Assembly: GCF_002101735.1 (NCBI RefSeq)
Contig: NZ_LQPE01000143.1
Span: 1-64,000 of the forward strand
Direction: 5' to 3'
From: Mycobacterium kyorinense
Lineage (GTDB): Bacteria > Actinomycetota > Actinomycetes > Mycobacteriales > Mycobacteriaceae
DNA length: 64,000 bases
A program made the position numbers and the translations under genes. The notes below the pieces were generated by a model. The model searched no databases, was not told the DNA's origin, and was given only the letters and a program-made list of their open reading frames with translations. Positions 22,819 through 31,589 of the stretch are shown in pieces; position 1 is the stretch's first letter; every line of letters starts with the position of its first letter.

Positions 22819-24189
22819 TCATTTCTTGGTGGGCCCCCGGTGAGCTCGGGCAGCCTTGAATTGCCTTGCGGCATCTAGGTGGTCGACGACCCGCGGCGGG
22901 TAATCCGGTGCCAACTCAGGCTGTTTCCACGGGGTATGGATGTCGGGGCCGCGCATGTTGGCGAGCTCGGGAACCCACCGTCGCACGTAGTCACCAGCGG
23001 GGTCGTAGCGTTGCGCCTGCCGGACCGGGTTGAGCACCCGGTTGGGTCGGGTGTCGGTGCCGGTGCCGGCCACCCATTGCCAGTTGAGTTGGTTGTTCGC
23101 CACGTCCCCATCGACAAGCAGGCTCATGAAATGGGCGGCTCCGAGTCGCCAATCGAGATACAATGTCTTGGCCAGAAAGCTCGCAGTGATCAACCGAGCG
23201 CGGTTGTGCATCCAGCCTTCGGCCGCGAGTTGGCGCATGCCGGCGTCGACGATCGGATAGCCGGTGCGGCCGTCGCGCCAGGCGTCGAGCATTGGACCGC
23301 CGTGGTGCCAGTGGTCGTGTCGGGTCCGGTAGTCGACGCGAGCCGCCTCAGGGCGCGCGGCCAGGACTTGATGGTGAAAGTCGCGCCAGGCCAGCTGGCG
23401 GACAAAGGATTTACGACCTGTGGTGGATTGCCCGGCGCGGTGGACGATTTCAACCGGCGACAAGCAGCCGAAGTGCAGATACGCCGAGAGCCGTGACGTC
23501 GCGTCGGCGGCGAGGTCGTCATGGCGCTCGTCATAATGATCGACGGTTGTGTTCAACCAGCGTTTCAGCAACCGCCGGCCGGTCGTCTCCCCGCCCATGC
23601 TGAGCCGGGAGGATGCGACGCCCGAACACAAATCGCCAGCATCTGGGATGTGCTCGCTGTGGCTGTCCGGGACCGTCAGTGTGACCGGAGCCCGCAACAC
23701 ATTTCGGATCGGCGTGTCCAACCAGCGCCGGTAGTAAGGCGTGAACACAGCGAAGTGGTCGCCACCATGCGGGGCGATGTTGCCAGGCTCGGCCACGGTA
23801 ATGGTGCCGGGATGGACGTGCAGAGCGCAGCGGTGCTCGGCGAGGCGGCGGCGCAATCGCTGTTCGCGGCGCTGACTGTAGGTGCTGACATCAGCGGCTA
23901 TATGCACCTCGGTGACCGACAGTTCGTCGACCAGACGCAGCACCTCGGTCACGAACTTGCCTCGCCGCACGATCAAGCGTCCACCGCGGCGGCGCAACTC
24001 GTCGTCGAGTTCAGTGAGCGCGGCGGCCAAAAATGCGGCCTTGTTCGCGGTGGCATAGCTGCTGGCCAGGATCGTGTCGTCAAGCACGAACAGCGGGACC
24101 ACCGCGGACCCGCGTCGATGGGCAGCGGTGAGCACCGGATTGTCGTGTATTCGGAGGTCTCTGGTGAACACGGCCACCGTTGCCGTCAT
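22819..24189 (-). CDS. phr: Deoxyribodipyrimidine photolyase
   Basis: A 456-residue DNA photolyase that repairs UV-induced cyclobutane pyrimidine dimers with light and FADH. The N-terminal alpha/beta antenna domain starts TATVAVFTRDLRIHDNPVL. The helical FAD domain contains SRLSAYLHFGCLSP, VRQLAWRDFHHQVL, GYPIVDAGMRQLAAEGWMHN and DGDVANNQLNWQWVAGTGTD, all family signatures. ATG 24189 is the start. Twenty bases separate it from the SOUL gene upstream, so the two form an operon behind a SigK-type promoter. Length is normal for a class I CPD photolyase. Confidence 0.95.
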   Translation of the reverse strand: MTATVAVFTRDLRIHDNPVLTAAHRRGSAVVPLFVLDDTILASSYATANKAAFLAAALTELDDELRRRGGRLIVRRGKFVTEVLRLVDELSVTEVHIAADVSTYSQRREQRLRRRLAEHRCALHVHPGTITVAEPGNIAPHGGDHFAVFTPYYRRWLDTPIRNVLRAPVTLTVPDSHSEHIPDAGDLCSGVASSRLSMGGETTGRRLLKRWLNTTVDHYDERHDDLAADATSRLSAYLHFGCLSPVEIVHRAGQSTTGRKSFVRQLAWRDFHHQVLAARPEAARVDYRTRHDHWHHGGPMLDAWRDGRTGYPIVDAGMRQLAAEGWMHNRARLITASFLAKTLYLDWRLGAAHFMSLLVDGDVANNQLNWQWVAGTGTDTRPNRVLNPVRQAQRYDPAGDYVRRWVPELANMRGPDIHTPWKQPELAPDYPPRVVDHLDAARQFKAARAHRGPTKK

Positions 24190-24208
24190 GCTTATAAATC
24201 CTCAAGGA

Positions 24209-24850
24209 TCAGGTGCAACTGATCGGGATTGCGATCTCGTTGCGGCGGCGGAAGGGAACCGTCCATGGAGGGTCGTAGAACCATGCGGTCGGTTCACCGG
24301 CCGGTTCGAACCCGTAGGCGCGCAACACTTCGCGCAGCTGCGCGGTCCGGGCGGCGACGGCATCGGGACCGCGGCCGCCACTGAAGCTCAGCACGGCCAC
24401 GGTCTGAGCCGGCAGTTCCACGAGGCGCACCCGGGTGTCGACAGGCACGGGCAAAGTGTCCATTGTCCATTTCGCGGGCATGAAAAACCGAATGACCCAG
24501 CCCTGCTCGAAGTTCCCGGACTGGGCCACCGGGGCGGTCATCGCAATCTTCTGACCATTACCGCGAACCGAATACTGGCCTACCGGTGCGGTCATCGCAA
24601 TCTTCTCGGCCGAATGGTTGGCACCAAAGATGTAGCCGGCAAGACGACGGAATCCCTCGTGGCGCGCCGCCTCCTCGCTAGCTCGCACCGTCGTTTCCGC
24701 AGCGATACGTGGGCCATATCGTCGAATCTCTACCTCGTCGGTGAGCGGTTCCACCCTGTACAGCGGTTGCTCCGTCCCGCTGCGAATTCCCACCACCGAC
24801 GGGACCGATTCCAACAGTTGACAGATCAATGTCAGTACTTGCTTGAGCAC
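24209..24850 (-). CDS. SOUL-family haem-binding protein
   Basis: A 213-residue protein of the SOUL/HEBP family, which binds haem or other tetrapyrroles. The family block VEIRRYGPRIAAETTV is near residue 45, with a duplicated KIAMTAPV motif and a C-terminal FYDPPWTVPFRRRNE. GTG 24850 is chosen because GGAGGG lies 7 nt upstream. A GTG at 24931 sits 7 bases from the SigK -10 and could start a leaderless longer form of 240 residues. It heads the operon with photolyase. A role in handling photoreactive tetrapyrroles is plausible but inferred. Confidence 0.85.
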   Translation of the reverse strand: MLKQVLTLICQLLESVPSVVGIRSGTEQPLYRVEPLTDEVEIRRYGPRIAAETTVRASEEAARHEGFRRLAGYIFGANHSAEKIAMTAPVGQYSVRGNGQKIAMTAPVAQSGNFEQGWVIRFFMPAKWTMDTLPVPVDTRVRLVELPAQTVAVLSFSGGRGPDAVAARTAQLREVLRAYGFEPAGEPTAWFYDPPWTVPFRRRNEIAIPISCT

Positions 24851-24938
24851 CGAATCCCTCCTGCCAGCTTCTTCACACAGCATGCGTCTACCCCACGCCT
24901 GGTAGACGAAACGCCGGCCAGGCAGTGTCACTGCCGTT

Positions 24939-24966
24939 TATTCGGAGCCAACAGCGCCGCGGATCG
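24939..24966 (-). promoter_or_regulatory. SigK-type promoter of the SOUL-photolyase operon
   Basis: On the minus strand CGATCC (24966-24961), 16 bp, CGAATA (24944-24939), pointing at the SOUL gene. Both hexamers are identical to the dipZ promoter at 16101-16128. I know of no report that SigK drives a photolyase. Confidence 0.7.
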
Positions 24967-25002
24967 ACTGACATTCCGTCTGGCGACCCGGCGGCGGCCG
25001 CG

Positions 25003-26181
25003 TCATCGCGCGCGGCCGATGACCGGCACTAGGGGCAGCGCAGCCAGTGGAAAAAATCCGCAGACCGCGAACGCGAACGGGTAGCCGACCGCCCCAATTA
25101 TCGCGCCGAATACCGGGGGTCCGATGGCGAACACCATCCGCTCGGCGGTGTGTTGGGTACCTAGTGCGCGTCCGCTCCAAAATGGCCCGGCATACTCGGG
25201 GATCGCGGTGAACGGCAATCCGTTGTCGCCCGTGATCGCTCCCGCGGCGACCATCACTACCACGGCAAGTGACGAACCCAGGTGATCGGTGAGCGAGAGC
25301 GCCAACATGATCACGGAAGTCACGACTGCGATGATCCGCATCGGTCGCATCCGCGAGCCGAATCGGTCCGACCATCGGCCGGCCACGGTGCGCGCTAAGG
25401 CACCGAGCAGTTGCGAGAGCGCCAACAGCCCACCAGCGGATGCGGTCGACCAGCCGTGATTACCTATCAACCAGACCACCATGAACGTCAACACCACGTT
25501 CTGTGGAACCACTAGCAGCGCGGACGCCGCATGAATCCGCCACAGCACTGCCGGCCCGCGGTACGGGTTGGCCAGTTCCTTATCGTCGGCGGCTTCTCGT
25601 GTCGAACGCGGCGGATCCAGCACGCTCAGCGCGCTGGCCAGTGCCGCCAGAGCGCACAGCACCGCCGGGAACACCAGCGCCGCCGAGAGGCCGCGCTTAG
25701 CTAGTTCGGGCATCACCAAGGCGGCCAACGCAATTCCCAGCGGCTGCGCGGTCTGTCGGATTCCCATTGCCACGCCACGTTGGTGCGGTGGAAACCAGCC
25801 GGTCACGAGCCGGCCGCTGGCGGTGATGCTGCTAGCGGCGGCCATGCCACCGAGGAATAGAAATGCCCCCGCGGCCACCATCGAATTCATCGAAGCCGCG
25901 GCGTAGGCAGCCGCCGCAGTCAGCGCCAAGCCCACGCCGAGCACGATCCGTTCACCAATAACATCCAACAGGTAGCCCCAGGCGATCAGTGTGACTGCCA
26001 TGCCGAGGCTCGGCATTGCCGCCAACAGACCGCCCTCTGCCAAGTCGGTGTGGCGCTCGGCTTTCAGCGCGGGAATCAGAAACGGGACGCCGTTGATGAA
26101 GACCGTGGCGCATAACGTCGCCGTCAGCGACATAACCAGGATCGACCAGCGCCTGGTCGTGCTAATCGATTGCGCCGTCAT
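25003..26181 (-). CDS. MFS transporter
   Basis: A 392-residue major facilitator with about 12 hydrophobic segments. It starts SISTTRRWSILVMSLTATLC and has an intracellular loop GRLVTGWFPPHQRGVAMGIRQ typical of nitrate/nitrite-porter-like and organic acid MFS members. The substrate is unknown. ATG 26181 overlaps the stop of the upstream membrane protein by 4 bp (ATGA), so it is translationally coupled and lies at the end of the Mo-oxidoreductase unit. Export of an oxidised product or import of a reductant are both possible. Confidence 0.85.
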   Translation of the reverse strand: MTAQSISTTRRWSILVMSLTATLCATVFINGVPFLIPALKAERHTDLAEGGLLAAMPSLGMAVTLIAWGYLLDVIGERIVLGVGLALTAAAAYAAASMNSMVAAGAFLFLGGMAAASSITASGRLVTGWFPPHQRGVAMGIRQTAQPLGIALAALVMPELAKRGLSAALVFPAVLCALAALASALSVLDPPRSTREAADDKELANPYRGPAVLWRIHAASALLVVPQNVVLTFMVVWLIGNHGWSTASAGGLLALSQLLGALARTVAGRWSDRFGSRMRPMRIIAVVTSVIMLALSLTDHLGSSLAVVVMVAAGAITGDNGLPFTAIPEYAGPFWSGRALGTQHTAERMVFAIGPPVFGAIIGAVGYPFAFAVCGFFPLAALPLVPVIGRAR

Positions 26182-26726
26182 GTCTTCGTGCTGTCCGTTG
26201 CTGTGGTGCCGGATGCCTCGTCGATACGGTCCTTGCACACACGAGCCATGACCAGCCGAGCTCCGTAGATGACGGCGCTGGTGGCAAACATCGTGGCTGA
26301 AAGCAGCAGCCAGCGGCCGAAGAACGGCTGCTGCGTTAGCCCAGTATCGGCGAGATACAGTGGCGCGCCTTGTTCGACGATGTCAGGAAAAAAGAGGAGC
26401 AGTATCAAGGCGGACCCAAGTGCCGGTACCCGAAGATATGTGCGCACTGGGACATGGGGTGCGCCGCGGCGTTGCCGCTTGACCGGGATGCCCAGGAGGC
26501 GATCCGCGAGTGAATAGATGGGAAACAATACGAAGTCGTGGGCAACGATCGCCCCTACAAACCAAACCGCGATCGATTTCCACCACGCTCCCTCCGGTCG
26601 CCACAGAACAGACGGCCCGGCCGTGACGATGACGTAGCCCAGCAGCGCGAAGCCGGCCAGCATCGTCAACAGGTGCAGTGGATTGGATCCATAGCAGCCG
26701 CGGAAGCCGGCCAGTAGCGCCCGCAT
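26178..26726 (-). CDS. Membrane protein of unknown function
   Basis: 182 residues with four hydrophobic segments: LLTMLAGFALLGYVIVTAG, SIAVWFVGAIVAHDFVLFPIY, VPALGSALILLLFFPDIV and WLLLSATMFATSAVIYGARLV. A basic loop (VKRQRRGAPHVPVRTYLR) lies between the second and third. I do not recognise the family. It starts 2 bp after the Mo-oxidoreductase stop and overlaps the MFS start by 4 bp, so the three are one transcription unit. A partner subunit of the oxidoreductase is possible. Confidence 0.75.
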   Translation of the reverse strand: MRALLAGFRGCYGSNPLHLLTMLAGFALLGYVIVTAGPSVLWRPEGAWWKSIAVWFVGAIVAHDFVLFPIYSLADRLLGIPVKRQRRGAPHVPVRTYLRVPALGSALILLLFFPDIVEQGAPLYLADTGLTQQPFFGRWLLLSATMFATSAVIYGARLVMARVCKDRIDEASGTTATDSTKT

Positions 26727-26727
26727 C

Positions 26728-28080
26728 TCAGTTCGCCTCGAAGTCGATGGAGCTTACCCATTTGGTGTTGTGCACCCCGGGCAGCGCGGGGACGATGAGC
26801 CGCGCCGGGTAACCGTGGTCCAATGACAAATCGGCGCCGTTGACTCGCAGCGCGAGCAATGCATCTGGGTGGCGGATCTGGTTGGCCTGCAACGTTGCCC
26901 GGTTGAAGCTACCCTCGCGCCCCAACGACGAGACTCGAGCGCATAGTGGTGCCGGCACGCCAGCCAGTTCGGCCAGATCGGCAAGCCGCACCCCGCTCCA
27001 TGTCTGTACGCTGGACCAGCCCTGAACGCAGGCTATCGGCAGCCGGGCGCTGTGCTGGGGCAGCGAGCACAACATGTCGCGGTCCAGCACCGCGGGCGAG
27101 GGACCCCCACGCAGCGTGAGGCGCCAGCGCTCCCCCGTACCAGCGGGATCGACGCCGACCCCTGCGGCCGTCTTGTTGACCCGAAAGTCGTTGGGACCCC
27201 TGCCTGTCATGTCGCCTGGGGGAAGCATCGCGGGAAGGCGGCGCGCGATCCCGCCGATCGTCTGTCCCGTCGTGACCAGGGTCGTCAGCAGCACGCCGCC
27301 GCCGACCAGCGCCAGCGCGCCGCGGCGGCTCATCGTCGGGGCCGCCGGGTCGGCGGCGACCAACCCCTCAGCGTCCGGCGACTCCGGCTGAGTATCGGCA
27401 CGGTTGGTGCGCAACACTTTTCGCAGAGACATCGACCGCAGCCCGGTGACCATGCGTGGAATCTTGATGGTGATATGCATCAGAAAGCCGGCGATGAACA
27501 CCCAGGCGCCGTAGTAGTGCGCCGGGTAAAAGCTGAAACCGTAGATATAGTCGTACTGGATGTTCAGCACGCCGGTGGCCATCTCGAAGAGGATTCCGCC
27601 GACCAGCATGGCAATCGAAAGCCGTTCCATCACCTGCGCTATCGACCGACTCGGCGGCCAGGCAAATAGCCGCGGGATCACCGACCACAACTTGGCCAGC
27701 ACCACAGGAATGAGTACCAGACCCAGCCCCACGTGTATGCCCTGGCTGACCCGATACAACCAAACCGGGCGGGTGGGCCAATCGAACGTCGGCAGTTTGA
27801 GCCACCCCACATGGCTTGGCAGGGCCTGCCCGAACTGCGGCGAGTAGGCGATGTAGGACAGCAGTCCGCTCAGAATGACAAGCGGCAACGTCACCAACAA
27901 CACCGACCCGAACACCGACGTCAACCACGGTCCGCGCAACGGGCTGCGCCAGCGTCGCGCCAGCCCACCACCTGGCGGGCGGTAGCGATCCAGTGCTCGC
28001 CATAGCTGAGCGGGGAAGCCATAACTGTCGGTGTCGGTCGGCGAGGCTGGCTGACAATCGCGTTCGCGTTGGTGCTCCAT
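26728..28080 (-). CDS. Membrane molybdopterin oxidoreductase (sulfite-oxidase fold) with cytochrome b-like domain
   Basis: A 450-residue fusion. The N-terminal half is a four-helix cytochrome b561-like membrane domain with candidate haem-ligand His residues (SQGIHVGLGL, FYPAHYYGAW, GFLMHITIKIPR). A twin-Arg-like anchor (SRRGALALVGGGVLLTT) precedes a molybdopterin-binding sulfite-oxidase-type domain with the metal-ligating Cys351 (LPIACVQGWS) and the PARLIVPALPGVHNTKWV end. Related two-protein systems (YedYZ/MsrPQ) reduce methionine sulfoxide outside the cytoplasm. Here both functions appear in one chain. ATG 28080 is chosen over in-frame TTG 28110 and GTG 28101. A SigK-type promoter lies about 60 bp upstream. 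Confidence 0.85.
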   Translation of the reverse strand: MEHQRERDCQPASPTDTDSYGFPAQLWRALDRYRPPGGGLARRWRSPLRGPWLTSVFGSVLLVTLPLVILSGLLSYIAYSPQFGQALPSHVGWLKLPTFDWPTRPVWLYRVSQGIHVGLGLVLIPVVLAKLWSVIPRLFAWPPSRSIAQVMERLSIAMLVGGILFEMATGVLNIQYDYIYGFSFYPAHYYGAWVFIAGFLMHITIKIPRMVTGLRSMSLRKVLRTNRADTQPESPDAEGLVAADPAAPTMSRRGALALVGGGVLLTTLVTTGQTIGGIARRLPAMLPPGDMTGRGPNDFRVNKTAAGVGVDPAGTGERWRLTLRGGPSPAVLDRDMLCSLPQHSARLPIACVQGWSSVQTWSGVRLADLAELAGVPAPLCARVSSLGREGSFNRATLQANQIRHPDALLALRVNGADLSLDHGYPARLIVPALPGVHNTKWVSSIDFEAN

Positions 28081-28141
28081 CCTCGATAACCCTGTGCTCA
28101 CGTGCGGCAATGGGGCCGCGGACTGTTCGGTTAACCACAGT

Positions 28142-28169
28142 GATTCGGAGTCGATCCGCGCGCGGATAG
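28142..28169 (-). promoter_or_regulatory. SigK-type promoter of the Mo-oxidoreductase unit
   Basis: On the minus strand CTATCC (28169-28164), 16 bp, CGAATC (28147-28142). Each hexamer is one base from the consensus and the spacing is identical to the other sites. It is back-to-back with the rightward SigK-type promoter at 28291-28318. Confidence 0.55.
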
Positions 28170-28290
28170 CTGAACCGGAACATTTTTAGTGCAACATGTC
28201 GGCGACCTCGATAACTCGGATACCGACATTCGGTTTCCAAAACCCGCTTTCACATCGGTGGGTGCGATGGACACGAGCCGTCGCGCTCTG

Positions 28291-28318
28291 CCAACCGTGC
28301 TGCCGTCGGATCCGAATA
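28291..28318 (+). promoter_or_regulatory. SigK-type promoter of the COG2907-sigK-rskA operon
   Basis: CCAACC (28291-28296), 16 bp, CGAATA (28313-28318). It precedes the operon that contains sigK itself, implying autoregulation as known in M. tuberculosis. The first possible codon, GTG 28325, is 6 bases past the -10. Confidence 0.7.
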
Positions 28319-28324
28319 CCTGAT

Positions 28325-29629
28325 GTGCAAGAAGGATTGAGCGCGCCACGTTCGGTCGCGGTCATCGGTAGCGGTGTCGCCGGCCTGACCGCGGCCTACG
28401 TGTTGTCGCAGAGCGATCGGGTCACGCTGTACGAGGCCGACGTGCGGCTCGGCGGTCACGCGCACACCCACATGGTCGAGCGCAGCGACGGCACCCTCGT
28501 CGGCGTCGACTCCGCGTTCCTGGTGCACAACGAACGGACCTACCCGACGCTGTGCCGACTGTTCTGCGAACTCGGGGTATCCACCCAGGAGTCGGACATG
28601 TCGATGTCGGTGCGCGCAGAGTCGACCGGCCTCGAATACGCCGGAGCCCTCGGCGTCGGTGGATTGTTCGCGTCGCGGCAGTCCGCACGCCCTCGCTATC
28701 TACTCATGCTCGCCGAGGTCATCCGCTTCCATCGCGCCGCGACCCGCCTCCTGCGCGACGGCTCCGACGACGACCTGGAGACCCTGGAGACTTTCTTGAG
28801 CCGGCGCGGCTTCTCGTCGTTTTTCGTCGAGCACTTCATCACCCCGTTGGTGGCCGCGGTGTGGTCATGCGGCGGCGACGACGCTCTGCGCTATCCGGCC
28901 CGGTATCTGTTCGTCTTTCTCGAGCACCACGGCATGCTCTCGGTGTTCGGCTCACCGACATGGCGCACGGTCACCGGAGGCTCGGCACAGTACGTGCAGG
29001 CCATCGCAGCTCGGCTCGACGAGGTCTTGGTGGGGACACCGGTGCAGTCGCTGCGCCGGCTGCCCGCCGGCGTCTTGATACATGCCGACGATGCCGCACC
29101 GCGAGTTTTCGACGCGGCGGTCGTCGCCGTCCACCCCGACCAGGCGCTGCTACTGCTCGACGACCCCTCGCCGTACGAGCGGGCCGTACTCGGGGCGATC
29201 CCCTATTCCACCAACCTCGCGCAGCTGCACACCGACCAGTCCGTACTCCCCCGCCACCGTCGCGCCCGCGCCTCCTGGAACTACCTGATCGGGGCGACAA
29301 ACGACCACGTGTTGGTTACCTACGACGTCAGCAGGCTGATGCGAATCGCAGGCGACCGCCGGTTTTTGGTGACTCTCGGCGGCCATGACCGGGTCGATCC
29401 CGGGTCGGTGATCGCCGAAATGACCTACAGCCATCCGCTGTATACGCCTGAATCGGTTGCGGCCCAACGCTTATTACCGATGCTCGATGATGACCGGGTG
29501 GCGTTCGCGGGCGCCTACCACGGCTGGGGGTTCCACGAGGACGGAGCGGCGTCGGGACTTCGGGCGGCACGGCGACTCGGCGCCGAGTGGCCGGGCCGCG
29601 CCCAGCGGAAGGAGATTCTGACGTGCTGA
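28325..29629 (+). CDS. FAD-dependent amine-oxidase-like protein (COG2907, Rv0449c-like)
   Basis: A flavoprotein of about 434 residues with the N-terminal motif SVAVIGSGVAGLTAAYVLS, then GGHAHTHMVERSDGT, GVDSAFLVHNERTYPTLC and GHDRVDPGS. This is the predicted amine-oxidase/desaturase family that precedes DUF1365 and a CFAS-type methyltransferase in many bacteria, and it likely acts on lipid acyl chains. The start is uncertain. GTG 28325 is 6 bases from the SigK -10, the same distance as in dipZ, suggesting a leaderless message. TTG 28337 with AAGAAGGA upstream is the alternative. The stop overlaps the next GTG. Confidence 0.88.
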   Translation: MQEGLSAPRSVAVIGSGVAGLTAAYVLSQSDRVTLYEADVRLGGHAHTHMVERSDGTLVGVDSAFLVHNERTYPTLCRLFCELGVSTQESDMSMSVRAESTGLEYAGALGVGGLFASRQSARPRYLLMLAEVIRFHRAATRLLRDGSDDDLETLETFLSRRGFSSFFVEHFITPLVAAVWSCGGDDALRYPARYLFVFLEHHGMLSVFGSPTWRTVTGGSAQYVQAIAARLDEVLVGTPVQSLRRLPAGVLIHADDAAPRVFDAAVVAVHPDQALLLLDDPSPYERAVLGAIPYSTNLAQLHTDQSVLPRHRRARASWNYLIGATNDHVLVTYDVSRLMRIAGDRRFLVTLGGHDRVDPGSVIAEMTYSHPLYTPESVAAQRLLPMLDDDRVAFAGAYHGWGFHEDGAASGLRAARRLGAEWPGRAQRKEILTC

Positions 29630-30321
29630 CTCCGGCGATCTATCGCACCAGGATCACCCACCGGCGAGTGGTTCCCATACAGCATCACTTCGAATACCGC
29701 AGCTACAGCTGGTATGTCGACATCGACGATCTGCCGCGGCTGCCCTGGTGGCTGCGGCCGTTTGCGCGCTTCGATGCAGCAGACCACTTGACCGGGCGAC
29801 CCGGCGACTCGCTGCGTGACCGGGTGAACGCCTTTCTCGCCGAACGCGACGTGACTCCGGTCGGCGGCCCCGTTACGGCGCTACTGCAGGCTCGTGTGCT
29901 CGGTTACGTGTTCAACCCGGTCAGCATCTTCTGGTGTCACGACCGCGGCGGAGTGCTACGCCGCGTAATTGCGGAGGTGCACAACACCTATGGAGAACGC
30001 CACACCTATTTGTTGCCGCCGGCCGACGTACCGGTGCCGGTCCCCAAGACGTTCTACGTCTCACCGTTCAACTCGGTAGACGGCCACTATCGCGTACGAG
30101 CACCCCGCCCTGACGGTCGCGTGGACATCGCGGTGTCACTGCACCGGGGCAACGAGCCGGCGTTCGTTGCGACCCTGCGCGGCACCGGGCAACCCGCAAC
30201 GGTGCGCCACGTCGTGCGGATGCAGATCGTCGCGCCGCTGGCGCCGCTGATAGTGGCGCTGCGCATTCGGATCCAGGGAATCACGTTGTGGCGGCGCGGA
30301 GTTCCGGTGGTGCCACGATGA
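29623..30321 (+). CDS. DUF1365 protein (Rv0448c-like)
   Basis: A 232-residue DUF1365 protein, recognised by TRITHRRVVPIQHHFEYRSY, GYVFNPVSIFWCHD, VHNTYGERHTYLL and KTFYVSPFNSVDGHY. The biochemical role is not established. It is nearly always encoded between a COG2907 flavoprotein and a CFAS-like methyltransferase, so it belongs to the same lipid-modifying pathway. GTG 29623 overlaps the preceding stop (GTGCTGA) and has GGAAGGAG upstream. It ends in an ATGA overlap with ufaA1. Confidence 0.9.
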   Translation: MLTPAIYRTRITHRRVVPIQHHFEYRSYSWYVDIDDLPRLPWWLRPFARFDAADHLTGRPGDSLRDRVNAFLAERDVTPVGGPVTALLQARVLGYVFNPVSIFWCHDRGGVLRRVIAEVHNTYGERHTYLLPPADVPVPVPKTFYVSPFNSVDGHYRVRAPRPDGRVDIAVSLHRGNEPAFVATLRGTGQPATVRHVVRMQIVAPLAPLIVALRIRIQGITLWRRGVPVVPR

Positions 30322-31589
30322 GTGCCGCCCTCACCCGAACGCCTTCGGCGGCAATCGATCCCGAACGCTGGCCGGCGGTCGCGCGGATACCGTCCGGGCC
30401 CGTCGCGGCAGCGTCGGCGGCGGTCGCCGACAGGTTGCTGCGCCGAGCTGCTGCTAGCCTGCCGCTGCGGCTTGTGTACCCCAACGGCACGATGATCGGC
30501 GCCGGCGACCGGACGTCACCGGCGATGCTCATCCACCGGCCGGCCGCCCTTAGCCGGCGGATGGGACGCTACGGCTTGATCGGCTTCGGCGAGTCCTACA
30601 TGGCCGGCGAGTGGGAGTCGACCGATCTCACTGGGCTGCTGACCGTCTTCGCGACGGCGGTGGCCGAACTCGTACCGCCCGCACTGCAGTGGCTACGTCC
30701 CATCGTGGTTGCCGCCCAGCCACGTTCGCCAAGTGATAGCCGAAACCAGGCCCAGCGCAACGTCGCTGCCCACTACGACCTGTCAAACGAGCTGTTCGCC
30801 TTGTTCCTCGACGAGACCATGACCTACTCGAGTGCACTATTCACCGACCTGCCCGCATCGTGGGACGATCTGGCCGGGGCGCAACGGCGCAAGATCGACC
30901 GCCTGCTCGATGCGGCCGGCGTCGGGCCCGGAACCCGCGTCCTCGAGATCGGCACCGGGTGGGGCGAATTATGTATCCGGGCGGCCGAGCGCGGAGCATT
31001 CGTTCGCTCGATAACGCTGTCGACTGAACAGCAGCGGCTGGCGCGGCAGCGGATCGCCGCAGCCGGGCTGTCCGACCGCATTCGGGTCGACCTGCGCGAC
31101 TACCGCGATGTCGGCGGAAACTACGACGCGGTGCTATCAGTGGAGATGATCGAGGCGATCGGTTGCCAGGCGTGGCCGGAGTACTTCCAAACGCTTGAGC
31201 GACTGCTGATGCCGAGCGGACGGCTGGCGATCCAGGCCATCACAATGCCGCACGACCGGATGCTGGCCACCCGCAATACCCACACGTGGATCCAGAAGTA
31301 CGTCTTCCCCGGTGGACTGATCCCGTCTGTAGAGGCCATCCTGGGGATCACGGCACGCCACACCGGTTTACGCGCGCTGCACGCGCTGTCGATGCGCCGT
31401 GATTACGCGGAGACGCTGCGGCTGTGGCGAGAAAGGTTCGCCGAGCGACGGAACCACCTGGCACAGTTAGGGTTCGACGAGGTGTTCGCCCGGATGTGGG
31501 AGCTATACCTGGCTTATTCGGAGGCGGGTTTCCGGTCCGGATACCTCAACGTCTATCAGTGGACGTTCGCGCGCGAGGGCGCCTTATGA
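30318..31589 (+). CDS. ufaA1: CFAS-like fatty acid methyltransferase UfaA1
   Basis: A 423-residue CFAS-family enzyme. The N-terminal domain reads GRYGLIGFGESYMAGEWESTDL. The catalytic domain has AAHYDLSNELFALFLDETM, the SAM site VLEIGTGWGEL, SITLSTEQQRLA and VEMIEAIG. In M. tuberculosis UfaA1 (Rv0447c) has been reported to form tuberculostearic acid; other members of this operon type are tied to furan or cyclopropane fatty acids. Its SAM motif EIGTGWGE differs from the DIGCGWGS of the second CFAS gene at 18588-19901, so the two may differ in product. ATG 30318 and the stop are both coupled by ATGA overlaps. Confidence 0.92.
   Translation: MSAALTRTPSAAIDPERWPAVARIPSGPVAAASAAVADRLLRRAAASLPLRLVYPNGTMIGAGDRTSPAMLIHRPAALSRRMGRYGLIGFGESYMAGEWESTDLTGLLTVFATAVAELVPPALQWLRPIVVAAQPRSPSDSRNQAQRNVAAHYDLSNELFALFLDETMTYSSALFTDLPASWDDLAGAQRRKIDRLLDAAGVGPGTRVLEIGTGWGELCIRAAERGAFVRSITLSTEQQRLARQRIAAAGLSDRIRVDLRDYRDVGGNYDAVLSVEMIEAIGCQAWPEYFQTLERLLMPSGRLAIQAITMPHDRMLATRNTHTWIQKYVFPGGLIPSVEAILGITARHTGLRALHALSMRRDYAETLRLWRERFAERRNHLAQLGFDEVFARMWELYLAYSEAGFRSGYLNVYQWTFAREGAL

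Noticed and set aside
29686-29691. CGAATA sequences inside coding regions (also near 17170 and 28635)
   Set aside because: They encode ordinary Glu-Tyr or similar codons and lack upstream partners.
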